Shown one piece after another: positions 33,101-42,211 of a stretch of DNA of 64,000 bases; position 1 is the stretch's first letter, and each line of letters opens with the position of its first letter. The translations under genes were made by a program, and so were the position numbers. The stretch spans positions 45,516,663 through 45,580,662 of the forward strand of contig CM076943.1 of NCBI GenBank assembly GCA_039566865.1, in the 5' to 3' direction. This stretch comes from Aurelia coerulea (taxonomy: Eukaryota > Cnidaria > Scyphozoa > Semaeostomeae > Ulmaridae). The notes under the pieces are model-generated. The model had not been told where the DNA came from and did no database searches. It worked only from the letters and a program-made list of their open reading frames with translations.

Positions 33101-36024
33101 AATGTATACAAATTTGGTTGACTCCAGCGTCGTGAATTTAGCTTTAATAAATGGTTAATCCATCTCAAAATGTTCTTCGATAATTAACTTGAATATAGAT
33201 AAAAATGTATACAAATTTGGTTGACTCCAGCGTCGTGAATTTAGCTTTAATAAATGGTTAATCCATCTCAAAATGTTCTTCGATAATTAACTTGAATATA
33301 GATAAAAATGTATACAAATTTGGTTGACTCCAGCGTCGTGAATTTAGCTTTAATAAATGGTTAATCCATCTCAAAATGTTCTTCGATAATTAACTTGAAT
33401 ATAGATAAAAATGTATACAAATTTGGTTGACTCCAGCGTCGTGAATTTAGCTTTAATAAATGGTTAATCCATCTCAAAATGTTCTTCGATAATCAACTTG
33501 AATATAGATAAAAATGTATACAAATTTGGTTGACTCCAGCGTCGTGAATTTAGCTTTAATAAATGGTTAATCCATCTCAAAATGTTCTTCGATAATTAAC
33601 TTGAATATAGATAAAAATGTATACAAATTTGGTTGACTCCAGCGTCGTGAATTTAGCTTTAATAAATGGTTAATCCATCTCAAAATGTTCTTCGATAATT
33701 AACTTGAATATAGATAAAAATGTATACAAATTTGGTTGACTCCAGTGTCGTGAATTTAGCTTTAATAAATGGTTAATCCATCTCAAAATGTTCTTCGATA
33801 ATTAACTTGAATATAGATAAAAATGTATACAAATTTGGTTGACCCCAGCGTCGTGAATTTAGCTTTAATAAATGGTTAATCCATCTCAAAATGTTCTTCG
33901 ATAATCAACTTGAATATAGATAAAAATGTATACAAATTTGGTTGACTCCAGCGTCGTGAATTTAGCTTTAATAAATGGTTAATCCATCTCAAAATGTTCT
34001 TCGATAATTAACTTGAATATAGATAAAAATGTATACAAATTTGGTTGACTCCAGCGTCGTGAATTTAGCTTTAATAAATGGTTAATCCATCTCAAAATGT
34101 TCTTCGATAATTAACTTGAATATAGATAAAAATGTATACAAATTTGGTTGACTCCAGCGTCGTGAATTTAGCTTTAATAAATGGTTAATCCATCTCAAAA
34201 TGTTCTTCGATAATTAACTTGAATATAGATAAAAATGTATACAAATTTGGTTGACTCCAGCGTCGTGAATTTAGCTTTAATAAATGGCTAATCATTCACA
34301 AAATGTTCTTCGATAATTAACTTGAATATAGATAAAAATGTATACAAATTTGGTTGACTCCAGCGTCGTGAATTTAGCTTTAATAAATGGTTAATCCATC
34401 TCAAAATGTTCTTCGATAATTAACTTGAATATAGATAAAAATGTATACAAATTTGGTTGACTCCAGCGTCGTGAATTTAGCTTTAATAAATGGTTAATCC
34501 ATCTCAAAATGTTCTTCGATAATTAACTTGAATATAGATAAAAATGTATACAAATTTGGTTGACTCCAGCGTCGTGAATTTAGCTTTAATAAATGGTTAA
34601 TCCATCTCAAAATGTTCTTCGATAATTAACTTGAATATAGATAAAAATGTATACAAATTTGGTTGACTCCAGCGTCGTGAATTTAGCTTTAATAAATGGT
34701 TAATCCATCTCAAAATGTTCTTCGATAATTAACTTGAATATAGATAAAAATGTATACAAATTTGGTTGACTCCAGCGTCGTGAATTTAGCTTTAATAAAT
34801 GGTTAATCCATCTCAAAATGTTCTTCGATAATTAACTTGAATATAGATAAAAATGTATACAAATTTGGTTGACTCCAGCGTCGTGAATTTAGCTTTAATA
34901 AATGGTTAATCCATCTCAAAATGTTCTTCGATAATTAACTTGAACATAGATACCTCTTTTGTTCGAATTGGTACTTTGAGAGCAGAAATATCAATATTAA
35001 AAGTTCAAATTTGCATCCACCTCCAAACCAGAGCTTTGGCCTTTTAGCATGAACAAATTCTTGAAGCAAAGCTAATAAATCGACAATGTCCTTTGATGAT
35101 ATGTGGAAACACATTTGATCATATTATCACAGGGACCCCAGGAAATTGAATAACGCTCCCCCCCTAATGATAGAGCCCTGTAGCCTCCTTTGCGATTGCG
35201 AAGCAATGACGTAATGCCTTTCATCAGAACGCGATTGCGAAGCAATGACGTAATGCCTTTCATCAGAAATCGAAAGCGATTTCTGATGAAAGGCATTACG
35301 TCATAGCTTCGCAATCGCAAAGGAGGCTACAGAGCTTTATCATTGGGGGGTGGGCGGTATTTTTAAATTAGAGATTCATTTTTTACTGACCTAGTACAAG
35401 AGCTTTCTGCTTGAAGCTCTTTTCATTCAGCACTTTAGAATACTTGTATATAGATTTTAGCGCATTGTTATTATTACAGTAGCACATATAAGAAACAACC
35501 TTTTCAATTTCAGGTCTGACATGTTTCTTATAAAATGAGGTAAAATTCAAATCAGGGTAAAGTTTCTTCTCAGAAAAATCATGCACAATCGATCAACTAC
35601 TCAGACACAAGCTCTATGATTATGATAAAACATATAATCTTAATTTGCATTTGTAAATTTTCTCTTCCAGAAAATGACATAATTATTCCAGTAAAATGAT
35701 TTTTTTGCAAAGTTTTGTCAAATAAGAAACAAGGTTTTTTTCAGACCTGTACTAGTTTCTTATAAAATGGGGTATTATTTTGAAAATCAGGGTCTGTGTT
35801 TCTTAAATTTGTGTTTCTTATATGGGGGACACTAACTGTATTATAAATATTATTCTCCTAACCCTTGCTGCAAAACATTCAAATGACTGCAAAATTAAGC
35901 TTACCTCTGCCAATGGTTTATCAAGGTAACTCTGGATGACAGATGCATACATTTTTGCACCAGCTGGTACTCTTCCTTCATCATAATGATTGGATGCTGA
36001 GTTGTAATCTTCAAATTTACTCAT
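17738..36024 (-). CDS. MT1: class I SAM-dependent methyltransferase gene (three coding exons)
   Basis: Coding exons are 36024-35905 (120 nt), 22007-21657 (351 nt) and 18118-17738 (381 nt with stop). All junctions are phase 0 with GT-AG introns, giving 283 residues. Exon 2 carries the class I methyltransferase core: motif I LLDAGCGTG for SAM binding, the acidic post-I loop CFDASEGMLEQA, motif II FDVVIFVLVLHHI and motif III LKPGGVLML, a Methyltransf_11-like fold. The substrate is unknown. No signal peptide or membrane segment, so probably cytosolic. An acceptor site directly precedes the ATG (TTTTCAG-AAA-ATG), so at least one untranslated exon lies upstream. Intron 1 (13.9 kb) is mostly satellite. 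A close paralogue, MT2, lies in inverted orientation at 52289-60209. The reading frame is intact. Expression cannot be judged. Confidence 0.85.
18225..18540. repeat. Repeat with iterated ATACCCTAAAATTT motif, in MT1 intron 2
   Basis: Near-periodic ATACCC(C/T)AAAATTTA motifs at about 18241-18480, bounded by G/C runs (GGGGGGGTAAC; CCCCCCCCCGGGG). A diverged copy occupies the equivalent place next to MT2 exon 3 (about 59480-59640), so this insertion predates the gene duplication. A related end appears at 63899-64000. Confidence 0.65.
18617..19250. repeat. Dispersed repeat with GAAA microsatellite
   Basis: It starts with the small palindrome TTACAAAGTACTTTGTAA, then GGCTCCAGGTCAGTCAGAAA and a GAAA run (about 18666-18688). 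The body (GTTTTATCTCTGCTAATTGG, GATGTAACCGGCGGCCTGCA) recurs inverted at 51416-51925, and its far end (CATATGATTCTGCACAGAGG) recurs inverted near 47125. It is probably one transposon family whose ends I cannot fix. Confidence 0.6.
19564..20316. mobile_element. Family M4 inverted-repeat element (753 bp)
   Basis: Termini are CAGGGTGTCCCAACAAAATTG and its inverse, ending GGGACACCCTG. It is flanked by TA at 19562-19563 and 20317-20318. The arms are over 200 bp (ACGTTTGATTAAATG; TTTCGCACAAA). The interior differs from M1-M3. No transposase. Confidence 0.8.
20440..20909. repeat. Half of an inverted-repeat element shared by both methyltransferase introns
   Basis: It resembles 58840-59390 in MT2 intron 2 in inverse orientation (GGTTCTAAATCTTTA, CCTATTTCTT, GAATGATTTCAAAGAAA). 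It continues beyond the MULE-like insertion at 20919, at about 21529-21560. Its presence in the same intron of both paralogues indicates it was there before duplication. Confidence 0.65.
20919..21519. mobile_element. Foldback element with 9-bp target duplication, copy 1 (601 bp)
   Basis: Inverted termini AGTAAGGACAGATTTTG and CAAAATCTGTCCTTGTT. The exact 9-bp duplication GTCATAGAA flanks it (20910-20918; 21520-21528). Nine-base duplications are typical of Mutator-like (MULE) transposition. It interrupts the shared intron repeat in MT1 only, so it inserted after the MT duplication. Short ORFs inside are mirror-image readings of the arms. Confidence 0.8.
21657..22007 (-). CDS. MT1 coding exon 2 (SAM-binding core)
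   Basis: A 117-codon exon after the acceptor TTTCTTGCAG and before the donor GTAAGA. It holds motifs I-III. It differs from MT2 exon 2 at only two of 351 bases by my reading (one silent change, one Ile/Phe change). Confidence 0.9.
22152..22226 (+). repeat. 75-bp direct repeat, copy 1
   Basis: It starts TTACCGGTTGAGTTAAC and ends AGAATTATATCGG. An identical block is at 22560-22636. The M1 fragment (22247-22559) lies between them. Confidence 0.85.
22247..22559. mobile_element. Family M1 fragment with intact left terminus
   Basis: It starts CCGGGTGTCCCAAAAAG after TA and proceeds through the M1 left arm and centre (TTGAACATAGATACCTC, GAGAGCAGAAATATC). It stops near 22559, where the direct repeat begins. 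It carries GGCTAATCATTCACAAAATG, also seen in a minority of satellite units. Confidence 0.75.
22560..22636 (+). repeat. Direct repeat, copy 2
   Basis: Same sequence as 22152-22226. The two copies suggest a local tandem duplication or template switch during assembly of this cluster. Confidence 0.85.
22646..22874. mobile_element. Family M2 element, internally deleted (229 bp)
   Basis: Termini are CTGGGTGTTCC and GGGACACCCTG with TA on each side (22644-22645; 22875-22876). The right arm is well preserved (ATGGCCGACCGCTAGTTTC) but most of the left arm is deleted. Its right TA abuts the first satellite unit. Confidence 0.75.
22877..34940. repeat. 103-bp satellite, about 117 tandem copies, in MT1 intron 1
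   Basis: The unit GATAAAAATGTATACAAATT...TAACTTGAATATA is 103 bp (for example starts at 23701 and 23804). Most units are identical or differ at one or two sites. Rare variants recur at multiples of 103: ATATAAATG plus GACTGCAGC units at 24216, 25143 and 25349; GGCTAATCATTCACAAAATG units near 24891, 25612, 25921, 32843 and 34285; GGTTCACTCC units near 25681, 25990, 27846, 28567 and 32500. A local irregularity with CATCCCATCC repeats is at about 32411-32440. Two units gained one base (about 26588, 27618). The unit matches the outer arm of M1, and the array runs straight into M1 internal sequence at its right end. The plus strand has one AATAAA per unit. Confidence 0.97.
34941..35126. mobile_element. 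Family M1 internal remainder at the right edge of the satellite
   Basis: The last unit changes from GAATATAGATA to GAACATAGATACCTCTTTTG and continues through the M1 centre (GAGAGCAGAAATATC, TTTGCATCCACCTCC), matching 22370-22550. It is interrupted near 35127 by another foldback. This ties the array to a single M1 copy. Confidence 0.85.
35127..35360. repeat. Foldback element with internal duplicated block
   Basis: Inverted arms read TAGAGCCCTGTAGCCTCCTT on the left and AAGGAGGCTACAGAGCTTTA on the right. A segment of about 50 bp (GCGATTGCGAAGCAATGACG to CATCAGAA) is present twice in the left arm and once, inverted, in the right. It lies in MT1 intron 1. Confidence 0.7.
35361..35904. other. MT1 intron 1, first part; diverged repeat, no gene
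   Basis: Iterated AGTTTCTTATAAAAT-like motifs (about 35525, 35755, 35810) recall the A/T-rich inverted-repeat family at 45249-45652. I see no coding evidence. Confidence 0.4.
35905..36024 (-). CDS. MT1 coding exon 1
   Basis: Forty codons from MSKFEDYNSASNHY to KPLAE, with donor GTAAGC. The start is chosen because the acceptor TTTTCAG lies three bases upstream, and MT2 has the same arrangement. DNA is 117/120 identical to MT2 exon 1. Confidence 0.85.
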
Positions 36025-36224
36025 TTTCTGAAAAGTTGAATAAAGAACATTCTGTGTCACAAAAATACTACTGAAGTTATATTTATCTCTCATACTGAAA
36101 GGAGACCATCCTTTCGGGAACATTTCCAGGGAGCATATCAAAGTAGGCGAGATGTAGGTAGCTTGTGTCACCAACATTCACTTCCAGGGTAGTGAAGTAA
36201 AGTTGTGGTTTTTAGCACCAAGCT

Positions 36225-36575
36225 CAGTTCAGTTCAGTTTAATTTCAAAATTCCACTACATACAAAAATCTCTTTAAAACAACATACAACTAACAAATTA
36301 TCAATTAAACAGGAAATAAAACATAACTAATAGGATTATACACATAGATTTTTGTATGGGGAGGAATTTCTTAAGGAGGAGCTCTCTCAGTAGGTAAACT
36401 AATCGAGGAGAGAGCACCCCCTAAGCACTGGGATCACAGAAATAGAAAAGACCTTATCGAGTCTGCAACCCCTTGTCATGACGCTCAAGTGGCGGGGCTC
36501 TACCTGGGATTGAACTGTCTGCCTGACTGTTCTGGCAACAATGTCAGAGGATTACACCACTGCGCCACAACACCT
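36225..36575 (-). mobile_element. tRNA-derived SINE
   Basis: Read on the minus strand, the head (36573 leftwards) has a tRNA-like box A, TGGCGCAGTGGT, and a box B, AGTTCAATCCC, about 38 bases apart, the layout of an internal RNA polymerase III promoter. A non-tRNA body follows to about 36225, ending near short AAGTTCAG-like repeats. It is not a functional tRNA because there is no acceptor pairing. It lies just upstream of MT1 exon 1. Confidence 0.65.
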
Positions 36576-38430
36576 TGAAAGAGATGATATCCTCAGAAAG
36601 TTTCTTGCAATGATCACGTTGGGTGAAATGGTGGTTGGGCTTGGGGGTGAGGGGGTGCGATTGAGCGCCCTCCCCAATGTTGGCCAGAACAAAGATGTTT
36701 TGCTTCAAAACAATAATAAACATAAACCATGTGGTCAGGGAGCTAATTTCCATATGTCATCCTATTTTCGTGTTCGTTCAACCCAGACTACAGAAAAGGT
36801 CTGATTGGTTATTCTGGTAGAGAAATTCATTGTGAATCCAAATTTGGTGGGTGTCATGCAAAAATGTGGTGTCATTGGGGCTCTACGGGCTTTTTATTTT
36901 GGGGGGTCAGGGGTCTTTTTGAGAACAGAAAGTTTCTCACACGTACTCTCTTTTTATTATAAAAGCAATTTCCTTTAGGTTTATCTCATGTCAAAAGACT
37001 TGAAGAAACCACAGGGCTATTCTCCCCTTGCTTGGGGGGCTGATTTATAGCTCTAGCCCAATTAGGGGGTCTGGGCTTTTGGCAGGGGGGCTGGCCAAAA
37101 TATACTATAACGAGTTGCTTTATTGAAGCATGTTAAGTCGATAGGATAATCAGCTCTGCATTGTTCATGATATTTGATTCTATGAAGTTTTGATCGATAT
37201 TTGTAGTGGGGGGGGGGAGGTAAATACTGGAGGGGGAAGTCTATCTCAAAATTAGAGGGAGAATGAGATTAGTGAGTTTTTGCAGTTATTCTCATTATAA
37301 CCACTATATGATTTCTTTCAGGATTTGTTCCATACGAGAGAGTTTTGAATTTGTTAGGTTTTAGTCTTTCTTTGTGCCCTGGTAGGATGGGGGGGGGGGG
37401 GGCTAATTCATTGCTCCTAACAAGCCACGAGAAAGCTACTATAACAAGGTGTCTCAAGGATATGTGTGGCTTTGGAGCATCTAACCACGTTGAAAATCAC
37501 AAGGAAGAATCACGTCACCTAGAATAAAGCGCAACGAAGAAGACATACGAAAGCTACTAGCAGTTTTTGATTCAAAAATGATGACAAACCCGTTTAGGGT
37601 TGGCACAACCGAAAAACCACTGCCATTGATCAACTTTGCAACAGGAGTTGTAGCACCAGAAGATTTCACGACAACTTGTTAATGAGAAAGCTATTGGAAC
37701 AGCACACTAGATGAAACTATTCGTGGATCAAAGAATCAATACCAATCAGGTAGATTTTTGGGATCCTATAAGGAAACTAAACATCAAGATATTCTTCACC
37801 ATGGCCAAAAAGAAACAACTGAAAATGGCAGACGAGAAATTTATAACAGTTTCTGCAGACCGAGATCTTTTTGGCCGACTAATTGTTGCAGCCAAAGAGA
37901 GAGATGTTGATCTGAAATCTGTGTTTACCTTCGAGCTGTCCTCTGTCCCTTTCGCTCTCTTCCATGCAGACGCCACAATGAGAAAAACAAACAAGAGTTC
38001 CCTTTTGGCAGAACTAGAAAAGAACGGAGAAGCGCTCCCCCAATCACTGTCTTCCACACCTGATCTAAAAACGGCCTACATTATCGATGAAATGGCACTT
38101 ATCCAAATGATGAAGACTGGCTACCCTGCAACATTTGGTGATTTAGCTCAGAAGCACTATCAGGTCATAACTGGAAAGCTTGATCAACCTGGTTGCAAGA
38201 GAGTAGATGTTGTGTTTGATTACTATCAAGAAAGGTCAATAAAATCTGCAGAAAGAAACAGAAGAGATGACAACAGTGCACTGGAAGTGAAGATCAATGG
38301 TGCAAGAACACCACTTCCAAAACAATGTGTGAAGTACGTAGGAGATCCCAAGAATAAGATGAATCTTTCTGCCTTTTTGTCTGACTAGTGGTCTGAATAT
38401 GGTTCAGGAGCAGTTGCAGATGGGTATGAG

Positions 38431-38574
38431 TTGACAATTGCTGGTGGGTTTCACGACAGGAAAAAGGTGATTCGTGTCAGACAAGGAAGCATTGAGGCAG
38501 TTTTGACAATTGCTGGTGGGTTTCACGACGGGAAAAAGGTGATTCGTGTCAGACAAGGAAGCATTGAGGCAGTT
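38431..38574 (+). repeat. 72-bp tandem duplication inside the pseudogene
   Basis: Two copies of a 24-codon segment (LTIAGGFHD to GSIEAV) lie in direct frame-preserving repeat. They differ at one base (CGACAGG against CGACGGG). Confidence 0.95.
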
Positions 38575-38809
38575 CCACCCCTAGAGTATGACCACGAGGA
38601 GGCAGATACGAGACTATTGCTACATGCTAAAGATGCATCTTCTCTGTGCGAGAAAAATGTAGTGCAGTCACCAGATACCGATGTTGCCATGCTCCGTGTC
38701 TCACATTTTAAAGATCTGGGCCACAGGGAACTATGGTTTCGCACAGGTGTTAAAGATAAAGTCAGACCCTTGCCAATTCACTTGATCGCCAAGAATCTTG
38801 GAACGACAC

Positions 38810-39110
38810 CTGTACGAAAATACAAGGCCATGTAATAGCCATGTACAAGCCTTGTAGTTATGGCCTTGTAACCTTGTAATAGCCTGGAATAGCCTTGCTG
38901 TAACCTTGTAAATGGCTTGAAAAATGCTAATTAGCCTTGTAGAAGCCTTGTGGAAACCTTGTGTTAGACTGGTTGCAGCTTGGAATCTTACTGATAGCCT
39001 TGTAATTTTCTTCCAAGGTTAGTACAAGGTCACAACAAGGTCATAATCCCCTCTACAAGGCTAAAACTTGGCCTGTACAAGGCCAAGTTTAGCCTTGTAT
39101 TTTTGTACAG
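38810..39110. mobile_element. Inverted-repeat element with CTTGTA-rich body, copy 1 (301 bp)
   Basis: Termini CTGTACGAAAATACAAGGC and GCCTTGTATTTTTGTACAG. The body is almost wholly built of AGCCTTGTA/TACAAGGCT motifs. It splits the pseudogene between KNLGTTPV and AVCAALPAYHALTG. A second copy is at 51924-52229, 60 bp upstream of MT2 exon 1. Confidence 0.85.
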
Positions 39111-40469
39111 GCAGTCTGTGCAGCTCTCCCAGCATACCATGCTCTTACTGGATACGACACAACGAGCTCGCTGTCTGGAGTTGGTAAGAAGAAGTCATTG
39201 GAGATTTTAAAGAAGAGCTCTGATCATCAGGAAAGTCTATCGGAGTTTGGCACTAACCTACTGCTTGATGATATTTTTAATCAATATACAAATATTGCAA
39301 AGGCAATGAAAACAGCTGATGAAGTGAGGTATTGGTTATTCTGTAAGAAGAATACATAGAGTGATCGACTTCGGCCCACACCTGATAGCTTGTTGCAGCA
39401 TATGAAACGAGCAAATTACCAATCCTTCATATGGAGAAAGGCACTGAGTCCTATTCAACATCTATCATCTCCATTGAATCATGGATGGGAACTCAAAATG
39501 GATAGTCTAGCTCCAACAATGATGACAAAGTTTCCAGCACCCAGCACTTTACTTGAGCTGATTTCCTGTCCTTGCAAGAAAACCTCCTGTCGACGAGCTG
39601 CTTGCTTGTGTAGGGTAAATGGGCTTCGTTGCACAGAAGCTTGCACATGTTCAAGTGATGAATGCAAAAATCCAAACAATCAAATTGAAGTTAAAGATAG
39701 CAGGGATGATGAGACAGCTGACGATTAAAGTACTTTTAAAGAAAAACGACATTTAATGATATCTCATAATTTTTAAGAGACAGATTGGATAACCTGTTAC
39801 TGTTCGTTTGGAAATCTCCTTGACTTTATTTCTTCCAGCCTCCTCAAAGGATTTGTGGAAGATTTGTATGGTTTTGGGCTACACCGCCTCTTGGCATTCT
39901 ACCCCCCCCCCCCCTCACCCACCCCAAGAATTGACTGAAAGTTCATTTAATAATCAAACTACAATTAAAGCCGGGACTGGTTAAGCTATGGATTTGATAT
40001 GCTTTAAAAAAGCAATAATTTTTTCGTTATTGTATATTTTGGCCAGCCCCCCTCTTGAGAGCCCTGACATCCTAATTGGGCTAGAACTATAAATCAGCCC
40101 CCAAGCAATTATAGAATAGCCCTGTGGTTTATTTAAGTCTTTTGATATGAGATAAACCCAAAAGAAATTGCTTTTTATAACACAAAAGGAATACGTATGA
40201 GAAAATTTATGTTCTCAGAAAGACCCCTGACCCCCCAAAATAAAAAGCCCGTAGAACCCCAATGATACCACATTTTCGCATGACACCCACCAAATTTGGA
40301 TTTACAATGACTTTCTCTTCCAGAATAACCAATCAGACCTTTTCTGTAGTCTGGGTTGAGCGAAACCCAGTCACCCCGGTCCCTTGAAACAACAGCTTGC
40401 CCCCCCCCCAAATCAGGCCCCAAATATTTGGGACAGTGCCCAGGATAGGCTGAATGCAAATTATGCCTG

Positions 40470-40616
40470 ACCTTCTCTTTATCAAGATATGATTTGGCCT
40501 TTGACTTTTGACATTCAAACAAAGTTTCAGCTACAGTACTGTTAAGTGTACTGTAGCTGAAACTTTGTTTGAATGTCAAAGTCAAAGGCCAAATCAAATC
40601 TTGATAAACAGAAGGT
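40470..40616. repeat. Perfect-like hairpin, arms about 60 bp
   Basis: The left arm CTTTATCAAGATATGATTTGG is mirrored by CCAAATCAAATCTTGATAAA on the right. The arms meet at GCTACAGTACTGTTAAGTGT. It probably is a small foldback MITE. Confidence 0.85.
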
Positions 40617-40901
40617 TTTCGGAGAGCTTCATGAATGCAAATGTTCTTTAGAAATATTCTTAACGAAAACACAAATTTTGTTGTAATTTCACCTGAGTTT
40701 GTTTTGATATGCAACTGTAAGGCCTAGGCACGTAAGATATCGCATTTTTATAGGCCTTTTAAGGATATTTATAGGCCTAGGCCTAGTAGGCCTTTCAGGC
40801 TTCGTCCAAAAAGGGCCTAATTAATGCTGTCGGGTTCAGGAAGATCTTACAACATTGATCGCAATGAGTAAACGGAGAACTTCCTCGATTTCTAGTCTTA
40901 C

Positions 40902-40974
40902 CTTTGGGTTCCTCGCTTTTTTCTTCAACTTCTAACTGCTGCACTGCAGCTGCCTTGCCCCTTCTTGATACCAT
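40902..40974 (-). CDS. Candidate first coding exon (host gene), orphan
   Basis: ATG at 40974, then 24 codons (MVSRRGKAAAVQQLEVEE...EPK) and a good donor AAAG/GTAAGA. Upstream on the minus strand the DNA is locally GC/CpG-rich (about 40990-41065), as in a promoter. No continuing exon can be recognised: the region to the left holds transposons. It could also be a chance match or a dead gene start. Confidence 0.3.
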
Positions 40975-41300
40975 CACCCTATAGCTAACCCTAACCCTGC
41001 GCTTGTCGCCAGGTACTAGGCTTGTCGCGCATCGCCTGCAGCACCGCGCTGGCCCACCGTCGTAATTGGCATTCAAGTATATGGAAAGTAAAATTTGTAA
41101 TTTGTTTTTAGCAGAGGAAAATACTAGGAATCCGTTATTATGCTGATGTTTTGAGAAAATTAGGCCCATTTCAGACATTACCCCCTGACCAAAAGCGCTC
41201 AAATTTTTGAGAGGGTCCCCCAAGCCCATTTTGTTCAGCACATTTTTCTGATATAGAAAACACCTTCAAAACAAGGTCTGCTGAAATTGGTCACGGATTC

Positions 41301-41469
41301 CAGGGACGTAGGAAGCATCTCAAACTTGGAGGGGCACGACACTTCAAGGGCACCTTTCTCATTACCCTGAAAGGGCACCTTCTGAAAATAAAAAGGGCAC
41401 TCCTTTGTTTATTGCAAAATCTTGGGGGGGGCACGTGCCCCCAGTGCCCCCCCGGTTCCTACGTCTCTG
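41301..41469. mobile_element. Short hAT MITE, copy 1 (169 bp)
   Basis: Termini CAGGGACGTAGGAAGC and GTTCCTACGTCTCTG, with the exact 8-bp duplication ACGGATTC on both sides (41293-41300; 41470-41477). The interior carries GGGCAC repeats. It is inverted relative to 43520-43687. Confidence 0.9.
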
Positions 41470-41477
41470 ACGGATTC

Positions 41478-42211
41478 CTAGTTTTTTCCTCTACTATTTT
41501 GTTACAGAAGAGGGTTTTGAGGGCAAGTTCATTTGAGCACACTTTACTTCTCCTTCTATTCCTATTTTCAGTAACTTAAAAATGTTAAAGAGTGCGTGAT
41601 CTTTTTCATCTCAAACTGTTCACCTTTGTGTATGAATGTGTAAATAAGATCTCTCCTGCTTATTATTTTCACTCTTTCTTTGAATTATACAGTAAATCCC
41701 CCGCATATAAGAGCCTACTTTTTTGATAGCCAGGCTGAATTAGGTTCTTATTTCAAAGGTTCTTAGATATATTTCAGGGTATATGCACAGCGAGATGCCG
41801 TTTTGCAAAACCACTCTCCTCAGAAAACAGTTAATTTCTCCAATATTATTCGGTCTATCGAAAAGCGGTAATTGGGCAATCGAAAGATGTATAAATCGCA
41901 ATGTTTCGCAACCCTGGCTTCGCAAATCCTTGCTCAAATCTTTTTGCTGATTTCAGAAAAAGTTGATTTACCTCCAAAACTACTCCAAAAAGTTTCGATT
42001 TTGTTTCGCTCCATCTTTAGCTAAGAAGTTGATCTACAACTTTGCCAAGTTTGATTGAAAAAGCTAGGCTAGATTTCCTGTAATCGAATTTTACATTTCT
42101 GTTTAGTTCAAGAAACCTAAACTCCCCTCAAGACCCCTCAAGACCTCCCCCCTTTTTAGCCCCCAATCGAAATTATGCTCCGCGGCCCCTGCTTATTGGT
42201 ACTGAATTGGT
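41478..42211. other. Unassigned, with one partial repeat end
   Basis: It contains a terminus-like TACAGTAAATCCCCCGCATA (41690) resembling the element at 60453-60870. No gene that I can support. Confidence 0.35.

Larger units (their letters stand above)
37467..39728 (+). pseudogene. Broken gene: predicted FEN/PIN-like nuclease with C-terminal CXC cysteine domain
   Basis: Coding pieces in order: GFGASNHVENHKEESR (37467 on), IKRNEEDIRKLLAVFDSKM in another frame, a long piece 37711-38388 with YIIDEMALIQMM and VFDYYQERSIKSAERNRR, then HEEADTRLLLHAKDAS, QSPDTDVAML, ELWFRTGVKDK and ALTGYDTTSSLSGVGKKK, ending with a Cys-rich block CPCKKTSCRRAACLCR...CTEACTCSSDEC (about 39565-39670). The spaced acidic residues (IID; EEAD; DTD; GYD) resemble the FEN1/XPG/PIN active-site pattern, and the Cys block resembles CXC/tesmin domains. 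The family is widespread in invertebrate genomes as uncharacterised proteins. Defects include frameshifts near 37515 and 37680, stops at about 37708, 38386 and 39357, a 72-bp tandem duplication (38431-38574) and an inserted 301-bp element. Confidence 0.75.
36768..40373. mobile_element. Candidate 3.6 kb DNA transposon with long inverted repeats around a nuclease/CXC gene
   Basis: Left (about 36768-37150) and right (about 39985-40373) blocks are inverted copies at roughly 85% identity over more than 330 bp. Shared parts include CAACCCAGACTACAGAAAAGG, GGGTGTCATGC, GGGCTTTTTATTTTGGGGGG, CCACAGGGCTATTCT and GGCTGGCCAAAATATAC. The only gene remnant between them is the broken PIN-like/CXC coding region (37467-39728). 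Exact termini and target duplication could not be fixed. The alternative is two independent insertions of one MITE flanking a gene copy. Confidence 0.55.

Noticed and set aside
22877..34940. CRISPR-like array of direct repeats
   Set aside because: Units are contiguous and fully repeated with no unique spacers, and the context is animal intron DNA. It is a satellite.
35818..36177. Upstream extension of MT1 exon 1 to a Met at 36177
   Set aside because: The extra residues come from intron sequence ending TTTTCAG just before the conserved ATG at 36024. MT2 shows the same boundary.
36480..36575. A tRNA gene on the minus strand
   Set aside because: Box A and box B are present, but no complete cloverleaf or acceptor stem forms and a long body follows. 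It fits a SINE.
40980..41000. Telomeric CCCTAA repeats
   Set aside because: Only two to three units of CTAACCC, well inside ordinary sequence; no terminal array.
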